A stretch of DNA of 64,000 nucleotides from assembly GCF_963855985.1 (NCBI RefSeq), contig NC_087093.1, forward strand, positions 8,129,501 to 8,193,500. The letters are read 5' to 3'. Below, one piece after another: positions 10,923-22,100 of the stretch. The translations under genes and the position numbers were made by a program. The notes beneath the pieces are model-generated. The model made no database searches and had not been told where the DNA came from. It was given only the letters and a program-made list of their open reading frames with translations. Positions within the stretch are counted from its first letter, which is position 1. Each line of letters starts with the position of its first letter. This stretch comes from Ostrinia nubilalis (Eukaryota; Arthropoda; Insecta; Lepidoptera; Crambidae).

Positions 10923-12229
10923 ATTCATAGCACATGTATAATAATAGCTTTAACCAAATGAACTTTTATAGATTGTGAAAGAGAAGATAAAGATTTTATT
11001 ATTTTATTAAAATCTTGCCACGAGGTAGTTTTTCAGTAGAAACCAGGATTGGATAATCGCTACAGGCAAGTATCAGAACATTTTATCAATATTTTTAATC
11101 GATTATATCCTTGTGAATCGTTTTAATAAATTGTCATTTTACTTTTTCAATTAAAACTTTTTCAATCCCTAGTCTTGTCAAACTGTCATAATGTCAACAA
11201 ATTATAAATGTCACGTCAGTTGACTCAATTTCAGTCTTCTGTGCTTAATGTATTTTTATTTTAATGAAATAGTGCTAAAGGGTTAGTACTAAAAGTGAAA
11301 GCCTTTTTTCAGAAAGAAAACCAATGTGGTGCCCTAATTATTCATACTGTTTGAAAGTTACAAGTCAGTGATACAGAGTTGCCGCCATTATAACTCCGTG
11401 GTGATACCATACCAAAGAAGAAGTTTTCCTAAACACTTGTTATTTTTGTATGTGATCAAATAAAAAGGATTAATGCTACTGCTCAAATGGAATAACTTAT
11501 CCCAAGAGACCGAATATTAAAAAAAAAACCTCTCCATAGAAATTATCACCATCACGAGGATGTGAATTTTTTTGAGAATTTGATTATGGTCCTGTAAGAA
11601 AAGTAGTTGTATTTCAGTAGTAGAATCAACCCTTCTTGTTTCATCAGCAAGAGTAACTATAAAAATGCCCTGTAGGTAGGTATTATTAAGCTGAAGATTC
11701 TCTCTTCAAATAATAATATTATTATTATTATTATTTGAAGAGTTTGTTTAGTGTCAAAGACTGTCACACAGTGTAACTTAAATTGGCATATTATGATAAT
11801 GAACATAAAAACTTAAATAAATATTTATGTTAATATTTTTTCTATTTATTTATTTTCCCAAAGCTTCACAGTGACAGCTGAAACAGCAATACTGTTGTAA
11901 AACTAAACTTAGAACAAACTGTTACAAATATTTTACAAATTAAAATAAAACCGCATGTTGCTTTACTTTCTCGTATAGGTAATAAATGTAATTAATGGCT
12001 AGATTATTAATGTTACTTTGTTACCCTCAATAGTGAGGAGATCTTATAAAATGGTAACCCTGATTTTCATTGTCATTCAAGTGCTCTTTCTTCGCATAGG
12101 CTTTTGTGATTTGGCCAAGGGCCACACACATTGCGATAACATTATGCGACATTGATTTGACAGCAGCGGAGTGAAGTCTTGCGACTATGCAAAATGATAC
12201 CCTGTAATCGTAGCGCATATAGACATAGA

Positions 12230-12470
12230 CGGGGCGGGGCACATAGCTCGTAGAGCTGATGGCCGCTGGGGCAGGAAAGTTCATGAGTGGCGACCACGAG
12301 CCGAAAGACGTAGCGTGGGCAGGCCTCCCACTAGGTGGACCGACGATCTGGTGAAGGTCGCGGGAGGTGCCTGTATGCGAGCGGTGCAGGATCGGTCTTC
12401 GTGGAAATCCTTGGGGGAGGCCTTTTTCCAGCAGTGGACATCTTTTCGGCTGAAACGAACGAACGAACGA
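12230..12470 (+). mobile_element. RTE-type LINE 3' end
   Basis: Reads GHIARRADGRWGRKV-like residues, then GRPPTRWTDDLVKVAGGACM, then SLGEAFFQQW, ending in a (GAAC)n tail. It is a 5'-truncated LINE copy. The same insertion, at the same place, exists in the inverted copy (about 32600-32830, minus), so it predates the duplication of the 4-kb block. Confidence 0.8.
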
Positions 12471-12858
12471 TACGTATTACCAGTATTTACCAGACATTAC
12501 TATTTATTGTATACTCGCCGGATTAAACGTAGGAGCACGCGCGTTACAGCTTCGGCCTTGCATTATTATAAGATCTTGTTCCGCCATTTTTCGAAAATCC
12601 TCCGTGAGGATATCCCCGCCGAATTCTATGATAAACCTATCAAAAGTCATATTCTGCAATGTCAAAATTAATTTGCCGAAATTCGCCGAGCCAGCTATGT
12701 CAAATAATATTATTAGGTGTCAAGCAGGATACGTTCAGAAATTAATATTACGATTTTAAAGATAAGACAAGACAACTTTTTATTGACGAAGTTGCTGGGA
12801 CAGCTAGAAACTATTTTTTTTCCGGCACTTTAAGAAAATAATAAATGAATGTAAACTC

Positions 12859-13020
12859 AGCGTGGGACGTCCACCCACAAGGTGGACCGACGACCTGATA
12901 AAGGTAGCGGGAAGGCGCTAGATGCAGGCCGCTACCAACCGTGAGATGTGGAAGTCATTGGGGGAGGCCTATGTTTAGTAGTGGACGTCCTGTGGATGAA
13001 ATGATGATGATGATGAAATG
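12859..13020 (+). mobile_element. RTE-type LINE 3' end, second subtype
   Basis: Reads RPPTRWTDDLIKVAGRR, then an internal stop, then SLGEAYV, and ends in a (GAT)n-rich tail. Its counterpart in the right copy is 32278-32404 (minus), where about 190 bp between the two LINE tails has been lost. Confidence 0.75.
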
Positions 13021-14026
13021 AATGAAAATGACAAATCTTCGAACGTGTATAATACCGTGTCAAAGTAATCATATAATTTTGGCACCTTAATAACTATTGC
13101 CGTTTTTGTTGTAAAGATCATGCAGCGCTACTTGCGGATATTATTGGAAAGAAAACTATGTAGGCTCTAGATCTGAAGCCGCTTTAACGAACACTAAGTG
13201 CTCATCCAATGCGGCGTATTTTCTTCCAGTCTTTAGTCAGGACTTTAGTCGAATTAAAACCCCGGTTGAACGTGATATAGCCGCACTAGAATACGGTGCT
13301 TTTTTGCATAATCGCAAGACTTCGTTCCGGTGTCGACCGAATGTTATCACGATGTATGTGGCCCAGGGGTTACTGTAGCCGCTAAGGTTTGAAACTTCTT
13401 GCTTAAAATATTGTAGTCTTTGGCATAGACTACGACGGTAGTCATGGAGATAGGAGTTTGTTATCTCGTGTCAGATGTTAAATGGTGAAAAGAAAACTCA
13501 TGATTCGTGTTATTTTTATGCAATATGTAGGTATTTTATAAAAGTGGAACCCCGAGTGATCTCCAAAACCCATTCTATTATTATATACGATTCGGCTTCG
13601 ATATCTATAATACAATAGGAGTTTATTTCATGTGTCAGATGACAAGGGTGGAAACAACCTACGATTCATGTTGTTTATTTACGTGCAATATGTGGGCATA
13701 TTATAAAAGTGGAATGCCGAGTTGTATTTCTAAAACTTGTTCTATTATTTTATACTATTTGGCTCCGACTCGGCGTGACGACAATACAAAACATTTTTCG
13801 CGAATCGGTGTTCATACATTCACACAATACATTAGACGCCATGTTGTCATAAACGACATATTATAAAATCGCTGTGATTTAATATTCTTAATCATTAATT
13901 TTATGGCAAGTGTCCATCAGGAATCATTGTTCTTACACACAGAATCGTATTATTTCGCTTTCGGGTAGTAATATGTCAAAATTGTTGGTTCTTAGGCGAA
14001 CAATGTATGGAGAACGAACATTGTCC

Positions 14027-14969
14027 ATTATAGCTTTAACAAATCCAATTATCAAATTTTCGAGTGATTCAATAATATACATGCTTTTACAGCAATACGA
14101 ATATTTTTTCGGTTTTAAGCGACACCTACACAATTTGAGGCTTTCTTTATTCTGTCTAGATAAGTACATTTACCTATTTTTATTTTAAATGTGAATTTTT
14201 ACATGAATCGACTTGGGTTATTTACTGTGTCTTATTTATTAAATTACCTAAAAACTACTACGATTAGTATCTTAATGCCGATTTTACATGTTCTTTTGAA
14301 ATAATTCATACATTGAGATGTTCGGAGAATTCGGAATTATGATGTTTATTCGCACACTGTTTGTGTTGACACAAACACAAGTTAGTACCTACAACTAACT
14401 AGGTACATGTTGGGTGCCAAGCCTTATTGCAAAAAAAAAGCGATCGCTCATATTATGCACCCGTTCCGAATCTGAGAAATATCGGTCTAAAGTAGAGGTA
14501 CCAATAGTACATTCGTTTAAGAGTTTCACATATTCGATCAAATAGTAGAGTTTAATAAGTCAAACAAATTAAATATAAATTCTTTGTATGTATAGGCCTT
14601 TTTTCAGGACAGGGACACGCCCCAAATTTAGCATGCCCTACGTCTTCAGGACGACATTATCGGCTGGCGCTGAAAATAATAATACCTAGGTACTAGCTGC
14701 TGTGCTTCAGTCCCACATAAAATTTTTTTTAGACTAGTTGTAGATCAGATGCATCTTGCGTTGTATTGCAATGACTACCAGAATTCACGGAGGACAATGT
14801 GCATAATTGTTTTAAACAGTAGCGTCGAGTACCTACTTATGTGAGTGCTCGAGTGAGAGCGTAAAAGCACAGTAAAAGTCACAAGCAAATAGGTACTTGT
14901 ATGAAAACTTCTTGTTCTAACTGTGGAAAGCTATGTAGGCGTAATATTTTGAATATCTAATAGGTACTT
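14027..14969. other. Non-coding spacer
   Basis: AT-rich sequence. The only structure seen is a small palindrome near 14356-14377 (TGTTTGTGT/ACACAAACA). No gene or recognised repeat. Confidence 0.4.
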
Positions 14970-15069
14970 TTAATTATCTAAGGCTTAGTATTGCCATTCA
15001 GCGAGGAAATGCAGCCAGCATCCTCTCTTTGCCTCACGGACACACTTTTATTTTTGAGTAAAATAAGTT

Positions 15070-15411
15070 TAAAGGCACTGGGTCTCTATCAGAAGGAACT
15101 CTAGGGGTGGAATCTCCATAGGCGTGGGTTAACGGGCAAGGAGATAATATCTTGGATGGTTGACAACCACTTTTCCTACAATATAACGTTCCACCAAACT
15201 CAACACGCTTTCAAAGATAACCTCGCAGCCGCCTGCTCACACTTGACATGACACAACTCATTGACAGTTATCTTTTTCTGCGCATCAGTCGGGTGTTACG
15301 TTTAGGAATCACAAACCTTCTGCTCTACAGATTTCTACAGATAACATAATATTAAGATTGGTACTATTAATCATCAATAATAATTTGCAGCATCTGTGTC
15401 CGGCGCCGACA
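15070..15411. repeat. Left LTR-like direct repeat, 342 bp
   Basis: Matches 16190-16531 end to end with one visible substitution. Begins TAAAGGCAC and ends CCGACA. Confidence 0.85.
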
Positions 15412-15670
15412 CGGCCAGCCTGACTATCGCACGGCCTCGTGCGCTTAGTCCAGGGTTTGTCCATCTGTAAACATTCAATTTCTTATTATCACAGCTCGTC
15501 CATTCCTGACTACAGAGCGTGCGAATATCAGATCGTAGAATCACAATAAATACAGCTGATCAGGGCGTGATGACCCTGGATCAGGAAACCAAACCATTAC
15601 AGCTGGCCCGGGCGCAAAGCCCGACCAGGAAACCAAAACATTACAGCTGGCCCGGGCGTGAGGCCCCTTC

Positions 15671-15920
15671 GACCAGGAAACCGGGGTTTAGGTAACATGG
15701 CCCGACGCGCAAGGCTTACGCCAAGGCTCCTTCAACCATTTACCTCAAACCGCACCACTACTACTGCTGATCCAGGCATGCAGCCATGCGACCAGGAAAC
15801 CAGGGTTTAGGTAACATGGCCCGACGCGCAAGGCTTAAGCCAAGGCTCCTTCAACCATTTACCTCAAACCGCACCACTACTACTGCTGATCCAGGCATGC
15901 AGCCGTGCGATCAGGAAACC
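15671..15920 (+). repeat. 119-bp tandem repeat inside the LTR-like element
   Basis: The units start at 15671, 15790 and (partial) 15909, each beginning GA(C/T)CAGGAAACC. The two full units differ at only a few bases. A third, diverged series of the same GGCCCGGGCG/CAGGAAACC words precedes it (15570-15670). An open frame of 100 codons (15786-16088) crosses it; it is proline-rich, repeat-derived and probably not a gene. Confidence 0.8.
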
Positions 15921-16189
15921 AACATTACACCAGCGTGGCCCGGGCGTAAACAGCCCCTTCAACCACGGCAACAGGGTGGCCCGGGCGCCCTTGGCCCGGC
16001 TCCCTCAACTCACTCACTCACAAAGGCCCTTCCAGTTTACGTCAATCACAATAGTTTCCGTCAACCTGCACCAACTTTCAACGTCTGAGTCAGCATCCTC
16101 CATGTAAAACTTGATGAGTTGCGTAGCGTAGGTGTGCATGCTTAAAGATTTATCTCCTTTGAATAGTGCCCTTCGAATCCCACTTCTGA

Positions 16190-16531
16190 TAAAGGCACTG
16201 GGTCTCTATCAGAAGGAACTCTAGGGGTAGAATCTCCATAGGCGTGGGTTAACGGGCAAGGAGATAATATCTTGGATGGTTGACAACCACTTTTCCTACA
16301 ATATAACGTTCCACCAAACTCAACACGCTTTCAAAGATAACCTCGCAGCCGCCTGCTCACACTTGACATGACACAACTCATTGACAGTTATCTTTTTCTG
16401 CGCATCAGTCGGGTGTTACGTTTAGGAATCACAAACCTTCTGCTCTACAGATTTCTACAGATAACATAATATTAAGATTGGTACTATTAATCATCAATAA
16501 TAATTTGCAGCATCTGTGTCCGGCGCCGACA
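16190..16531. repeat. Right LTR-like direct repeat, 342 bp
   Basis: Same length as the left copy and nearly identical. Followed directly by the AGTT duplication at 16532-16535. Confidence 0.85.
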
Positions 16532-16682
16532 AGTTTATATTTTTATTTTGTTTAGAGTTAAGTTTGCCTTAGTTTAAAAAAAATCTGTTAATTGTAAATA
16601 AAGATTCTTATACTTATAGCAACTAAATAAACGATAGCTTTTTATAAATGCTTCTTTTACGTTAGCTTTAGTGATTTTAGAC

Positions 16683-16889
16683 CACTGGTTCCCAAACTTA
16701 TTTGAGACGCGCCCCCTTTCTACCATACAAAAAATTCCGCGCCCCCCCTTCTCCAGTCCAGTTATTTATTGGTCGTATCGAGCAGTCTGGAATGCATTCT
16801 CGCAGCGGTCGCAGGTTTTTTATACATAAGTACACAGATGGCCCGCGCCCCCCTTAAAGGTCTTTGCGCCCCCACTTTGGGAACCAACG
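16683..16889. mobile_element. hAT MITE with 8-bp TSD
   Basis: A 207-bp element with ends CACTGGTTCCCAAACTT and ...CTTTGGGAACCAACG, the GGTTCCCAAAC terminal motif common in hAT elements. It is flanked by the perfect 8-bp repeat TTTTAGAC at 16675-16682 and 16890-16897. No coding sequence. The interior has repeated GCGCCCCC blocks near both ends. Confidence 0.9.
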
Positions 16890-16897
16890 TTTTAGAC

Positions 16898-17795
16898 GAA
16901 GTATGTTCAACTACGATGCTGCATCCCATTTTATGACTCCTCTCAGTATGCAGTAGCTTAACGATTCAGGAGCTGACATTAACAGCACGGGCACTAAGAC
17001 TTGCAGAACATACATTTCGATATTGTATCTTATTAATAAGAAAATCGTGATTGAATTGTGTGTTAGTCAGTTACTTTTAGTTGTTATAATTTTTTATCAT
17101 ACTACCTATTCAAAACGGTGACACATCGATTAACATCAAACATTTCTACGATAACTTTGTAGAGCAAAAGTATCTTTCCATTTGATGATCTTGTATGTAT
17201 CTCCCTGTAGGTAACTTATTTCAGTAATAAAGACTTTTTTTGTGTATTTAATATGTTTATTCTAGTTGCAAAAAGGGAATCTTAAGTCATTATTGCCATC
17301 TTAAAAATAAGATTGTTACTTTTTGGAAGTGCCTTATCAAACAACTGATGATGCTTTATTATAGATTGTTATAATAGAGTCACATTGAAAATAGATTTTA
17401 TAGAAATTGTTTTCAGGCGATAACTTTGTTAAACTCATAAAGAAAAATTATTGAATTTTATTACACAGTAAAAGGGAATAGTAAAACAATAAGTATGCTT
17501 TCATTCGTCTTTTATTTTTGTTCTTTTTCCATTATTAGGTACGTTTGTAGATACAACATTCTTACAGTATTCTAAGATACGAATTTGTATCAAATAGGTA
17601 CAATGAATAGTATTTTAAAGAAAAGTTATATGTAATAAAATACAGTTGATTTCTATTCTTACAAAATATAATATGTCAAAACGGATAGAACGTTTTTATG
17701 TAAGTAGTAGGTACCTATCTTATTTTCTGAGCAACTTTTAGAAGTAGGAAATACTATTTTGTGCGTAAAATAAGATAAAAGCTAACATAAATCTA
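16898..17795. other. Non-coding spacer
   Basis: AT-rich, with many GTAGGTACC-type words. No gene or repeat with definable ends was seen. Confidence 0.4.
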
Positions 17796-18899
17796 CAGTG
17801 TGAGTCACGTTAAAGTGTACATATGAAAATAGATGAAACTAGACCTATTTTTATCGACAAAAAAGAGGTCAAAAAAATTTTGAGATTTTTTTTTAATTTT
17901 TTATATAATTTTTTTTCTTCCGATTACTTATTGTAAAGAAAACGTAATAACTTTTAAACTAAGCAGTATATCCTGATAAAATAAAAACAGTAATAATGCT
18001 AAATAACAGGCGATACTAAAAAAATACATACAATACACAAAAAATGCCAACAAGTAATAAAAAATGATACTTTTTGAAAAAAATCTGCTTAAAAATTCGT
18101 GTTTTTTTGGTTATTTGATAAATTTCTCCAAAAAATGCCCCTATAACAGGTGGTTTTTATTGTTGTGTATTATTTTCTATCGTATTACCTTTGTAAAACC
18201 AAAAATTGCATGTCTCTATCCCTATCACAACATTTGCTATGATAGTTTGAACAAAGGGTTACCACAACATTATTCTCCTCTACAGGTAGGGACAATTTTA
18301 ATTTTAACTAAAATGCTTATTTTACTTCGAAATCTTTTGTTTTTACTTGAAATCTAACTTGTCTTTATCAAAATTACAAATCTAGAGCCATTTTCAGTTT
18401 CGTTGTTAGCGAAGCGTTGAATGGCGCGCCTGGAGAGGCTTAGTTCAAACGATCATAGCAAATGTTGTGATAGGGATAGAGACATGCGATTTTTGGTTTT
18501 ACAAAGGCAATACGATAGAGAATAATTCAAAGTAATAAAAACCACCTTTTATAGGGGCATTTTTTGGAGAAATTTATCAAATAACCAAAAAAACACGAAT
18601 TTTAAAGCAGATTTTTTTCAAAAAGTATCATTTTTTATTATTTGTTGGCATTTTCTGAGTATTTTATGTATTTTTTTAGTATCGTCTGTTATTTAGCATT
18701 ATTACTGTTTTTGTTTTATCAGGATATACCTCTTAGTTTAAAAGTTATTACGTTTTCTTTACAATAAGTACTTGAAAGAAAAAAAATTCTATAAAAAAAT
18801 AAAAAAAAATCTCAAAAAATTTTTGACTACTTTTTTGTGGATAAAAATAGGTCTAGTTTCATCTATTTTCATATGTACACTTTAACGTGACTCACACTG
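17796..18899. mobile_element. 1.1-kb fold-back element with about 450-bp arms, TA duplication
   Basis: The arms, about 17796-18253 and 18448-18899, are reverse complements with scattered differences. The outer ends read CAGTGTGAGTCACGTTAAAG and its complement. TA at 17794-17795 and 18900-18901 flanks the element, consistent with a Tc1/mariner-type MITE. The roughly 190-bp loop includes GGCGCGCC. An open frame in the left arm (18064-18357) is low-complexity and has no support as a gene. Confidence 0.88.
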
Positions 18900-18901
18900 T
18901 A

Positions 18902-20446
18902 TAATGGCCTGCTTGAACCGCTATTGCCTATGTGGTTGAAGTAGGCATTTTTTAAGAAACATAGTATCTAGGTACAAGGTTTAATACTCATAGGTATAGG
19001 TACTGATACTTAGACGAAAATGCGTACCATTTTAAAAGAAGAGTTAACATTCACGACTATTATTTAAATAATGTACATTTTATTATATTGTAATATTATC
19101 GACAGTAACATTAACATCCATTAGTAACACTTTACAGGCTGTACTAATTATACTATAAGGTACAAACTAATCCACATAGTTTTGGGTAGATTTTAAAAAC
19201 ACAGAAGAGTGAGTAATTTGACTTTATCTAAAAACAGATATGTACTTCGAAAGATAATGTAACCTACATTTTAATGGTGAATTGTAATGTTTTCAAAAAT
19301 ATGTTTAAGGTAGCAAATTCGACAAAATTCTTAGTTACTAGTTAAAAAAGCTAAAGCTGTTTGTTATTTGATGAAAAGATAATAGGACGCAATCACGTGT
19401 AATTCCCAAGAATAGGCCTCTCAGGCCAATGTTACATCCAAGACATTAAGTAGGTAAGAAGCTGTAAAGCTAAGATATCACCTAATCCTCTGTTTCCCGA
19501 GAGAATTTTATTCCTTTCCTTACAGATAGGTTAAATACTATGTTTAAATTTTTGCTATGCAAAAAGATCTCATGGTATTGTCTGCGTTAACATATAATTT
19601 TAGTAAAAAATAAACAGTAGCACCTGAGTAAAAGTTAGGCCAAGAAAATATGGAACAAAAAGCAATGCACAGTCATACAAGTTTAGGCTCAATAAATATA
19701 AATAGTGAAATGAGATCACGTCAAACTAGTTTTATAAAGTTTTCTTCAATGAACTATTTATACAAGCAATGATAAAGCCGTAAAAACTTACTTTCAAAAA
19801 AGAAAGATGTTCCTAATTTTATAGGTACATAGTTAAAACAAAACTTAACTAAGTATAAAAGTGATGAGAAACCCGAGACGTTTTTGTAAAAGTGAAATAT
19901 TGATGGTATTTCCACAATTTTGATTAATTAATTTCTATCTAAATAATTACGTCTTAGACAATCAATTCTACAATATTTACAGTTGCACATTACCTCGTGC
20001 GATATAATAGCTGCCAATCGAAGGGAACAACTTTCTTGTTCATAATCTTTATCGATTAAAATACCTAATATAAAACTATCATGCATATACAATCAACAAC
20101 TCTTTTCATGGAGATTATAGTCACTTTTTGTACGATCATTTTCACCCCTACTCGTCACCTCGACGCGGTTCCACAATTTAATTCTAGTTCTATGTCATTG
20201 AAGTTATTATAAAGAATCGAAAAAGACCCCGACGTACTGCTACAGCTTTGAGTAAAACACGTGGCAAAGGTCTCGTACGCGGGCGACGGAATGTGGAGAT
20301 TATTTGCGATAGACGTAGAGCTCTAATTTTTTTGGAATTTTAATTGATGTAGCGACTATTTCGTTTGAGGTCGCCGTTGTCGATATCTATTTAGTCTATA
20401 TAATACTCAGTCTCATAGGTAGTTGGCGGTAGTCATTAGCATCAGT
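18902..20446. other. 3' flank of prohormone-like gene, non-coding
   Basis: AT-rich sequence downstream (minus strand) of the stop codon at 20447-20449. It should hold the 3' untranslated region. No unambiguous polyadenylation signal was fixed, and no repeat with clear ends was seen. Confidence 0.4.
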
Positions 20447-22014
20447 TTAAGTCGCGATGCGATGCTTCAGCCCCCGCAGCTCGAGCACGAGGTCGCTGTC
20501 TCCGGCCACGAAGCGTTTATCGATCCTCCTCGCTTTCGGTGATTCCTGTACCCAAAAACAAACTGACGTTATTTCGATGACCATATCTATAAATAAACGC
20601 AAGTAAAAAATATTTGTGGAAAGAGAGAACAGATTTAGCTTAGATGGAAACTGCAACGCTACATGTTATTTAGTTCTGATATTCTCCCCACACTTCGATT
20701 GACCCGGCCTCTGGGCCCGCTGTGTCACCCGCCACCCCCAGCCCAGCCATGCTATTTTTAGACTTCGGGGTTTCCACGGACTTAGAGTTGAAAACATTTC
20801 AGCAAGGCTTATACTTATAGTCTTTATTATAGTAAGGTTGTATTAAAAGTACCTCAAGATTTAAGATTATAAGTATTAATAAAGATTACTGACCTGAGTC
20901 TCTGAAGTTTCGGAGTTCTTCGAAAGTAATTTGGCGATGGTTTTGTAGAATGATGGGTCTCTTTTGTTGTCTGCGCGATGATGTTGATGGGAATTTTGAG
21001 TTGGTCGCGGTAGGACCTTTTCTTTCTGGCCCAGTTCAGGTGCGGCCGTGCTGGCTGCAGGCGCTGCGGTGGTGACGCTGCGCTTGTTGCCGTTCCAGTT
21101 GATGAAGCCGTCGTCGGCGGGGTAGTCCTCGTCATCGATCCTAGGAACCGTTTTCGGTACGTGGTATAAGGGCTTGCCGGCTAAGGCCTTCAATTCTCGG
21201 ACATCTTCGTCCTCGGTGTCCCGCTCCTCATCGTAATCAACAGGCGGGAACGCTGCGCGGGCATTCTCGCGTCGCCTCTGCGCGTCCTGAGCCATTTGGG
21301 TAAGGATCAAATTATCTAAAAAGGCCGCACTGACGTCATCGACGTCGTTGGATCGCCATCGGCCCGCGTTGTCGTTCTCAAACCACGTTTCTTGTCCGAT
21401 AGGCAATGCGGCTAGTCTTTCCTCTTGCCTTTTTGGCGCCTCATTCGACGCAAAATGGCCATAGGGATCATAGAAATAAGGGTACTGAATTTGCCCGTAA
21501 ACTTCAGGCATGCTCATTGCCGGGGCATCATAGTAATACTGTATTTTTGGGGCGTAGTAGTAATCATCGTCGGGATATTCTCTAGCCGTTTGGGGATATA
21601 TCGGCCATCCTTGTATAGGATATGTTTTAACTTGCGCTACTAAATAGCCAAGCAAAACTGCCATCAGCCTATAACAAAAACATATTTTTAAGTACTTTGA
21701 AATATTCATTACTTTAGCACCTATTTATTTTAGAAACAAAGAGAAAACTGAACTTATAGTACAGTAAGTTTTCAAAAACGCTAGTATGATAGCGTACAAT
21801 AAAATAGAAAAGATTATTTGAAAAATAATGAACCCCAAAATTTGAGATTGAACTGGGTGTTTATTTGTTTAATTTAATTAATTAACCAATAAATGATCTC
21901 AAAAATGCACCCAAAAAAGATTTATCTAAACACAAAATCTATCGATTCGACTCAGTCGCTATGCAAAATTAATAGTTGAACCTACCTTAAGCTCGAGAAG
22001 TACATGTTGCACAT
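20447..22014 (-). CDS. Secreted prohormone-like protein, 3 exons, 300 aa
   Basis: Exons on minus are 21986-22014, 20894-21668 and 20447-20545, with GT/AG borders and a continuous 300-codon frame. I start at ATG 22014 (MCNMYFSSLR...); a second in-frame ATG is at 22005. Residues 1 to about 24 are a signal peptide (core LMAVLLGYLVAQVKT), which forms only when exons 1 and 2 are joined. The mature part is tyrosine- and aspartate-rich at first (YPDDDYYYAPKIQYYYD, then QIQYPYFYDPYGHF). It then carries possible convertase sites: KR at about 89, RRR at 141-143, KR at 205 (WNGNKR), KR at 245 (DNKR), RR at 274 and KR at 278. No G-K-R amidation signal was seen. This looks like a neuropeptide or other secreted precursor cut at dibasic sites, but I do not recognise the family, and an extracellular structural protein is possible. 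The last exon ends in a compact 22-residue tail after KR (FVAGDSDLVLELRGLKHRI...). Confidence 0.8.
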
Positions 22015-22100
22015 TTATTTCACTGACCGTCGTATCTGAGGGACTGCCGAGCCACGACTGCGTGGGGAGGGCGCCCTGGAGGGCTATATAAGAGTGTCGC
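22015..22100 (-). promoter_or_regulatory. TATA-type core promoter of prohormone-like gene
   Basis: On the minus strand a TATATAG box lies at 22084-22090, about 70 bp upstream of the first ATG. That leaves a short leader if transcription starts about 30 bp downstream, near 22055. A TCAGT initiator-like word is closer to the ATG (22019-22024). Upstream sequence is GC-rich and C-rich (22100-22200). Which initiator is used cannot be settled from sequence. Confidence 0.6.

Larger units (their letters stand above)
10149..14026 (+). repeat. About 4-kb repeat, left copy of inverted pair
   Basis: Begins GGACATTGTCAGAAACCGCC and ends GAACATTGTCC. The whole block recurs in reverse complement at 31249-35653. 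The ends form a short imperfect inverted repeat (GGACATTGTC / GGACAATGTT). No target duplication is evident. Inside are a fold-back MITE (10740-10922), two LINE tails (12230-12470, 12859-13020), an internal inverted pair (about 12120-12200 versus 13290-13370) and a tandem duplication around 13460-13760. No intact gene; the open frames here are short and lack domains. Confidence 0.85.
15070..16531. mobile_element. TRIM/LARD-like LTR element, very young, AGTT duplication
   Basis: Two 342-bp direct repeats (15070-15411 and 16190-16531) bound a 778-bp interior. By eye the repeats differ at one position (GGGGTGGAATC versus GGGGTAGAATC). They begin TAAAGGCACTGGG and end GGCGCCGACA, and are flanked by AGTT at 15066-15069 and 16532-16535. 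The interior has no gag or pol. It is GC-rich, with CAGGAAACC and GCCCGGGCG words, and contains a tandem repeat. No clear tRNA primer-binding site follows the left repeat, and the ends are not TG...CA, so the LTR assignment is probable rather than proven. The near identity of the repeats implies recent insertion. Confidence 0.7.
14975..16620 (+). mobile_element. LINE 3' end split by an LTR-flanked insertion
   Basis: The plus strand at 14983-15060 reads AIQRGNAASIL-like residues ending at TAA, a common 3' coding end of Lepidopteran LINEs. The 3' untranslated part resumes at 16532 (AAGTTTATATTTTTATTTTG and an AATAAAG motif near 16600). The two halves are separated exactly by the LTR-flanked element. 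The LINE clade (jockey or CR1 group) is a guess. Confidence 0.55.

Noticed and set aside
12315..12671. 118-residue open frame treated as a gene
   Set aside because: The first 40 residues are a LINE C-terminal tail and the rest is repeat DNA; it is duplicated in the inverted 4-kb copy.
13630..13866. 78-codon open frame mirrored at 31409-31645
   Set aside because: Its conservation is explained by the inverted repeat; no domain and no start or splice context.
15786..16088. 100-codon proline-rich open frame in the LTR-like element
   Set aside because: Made of the 119-bp tandem repeat; no domain and no codon or splice support. Probably chance in GC-rich sequence.
18064..18357. 97-codon open frame in the fold-back element
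   Set aside because: Low-complexity hydrophobic translation of an AT-rich MITE arm.
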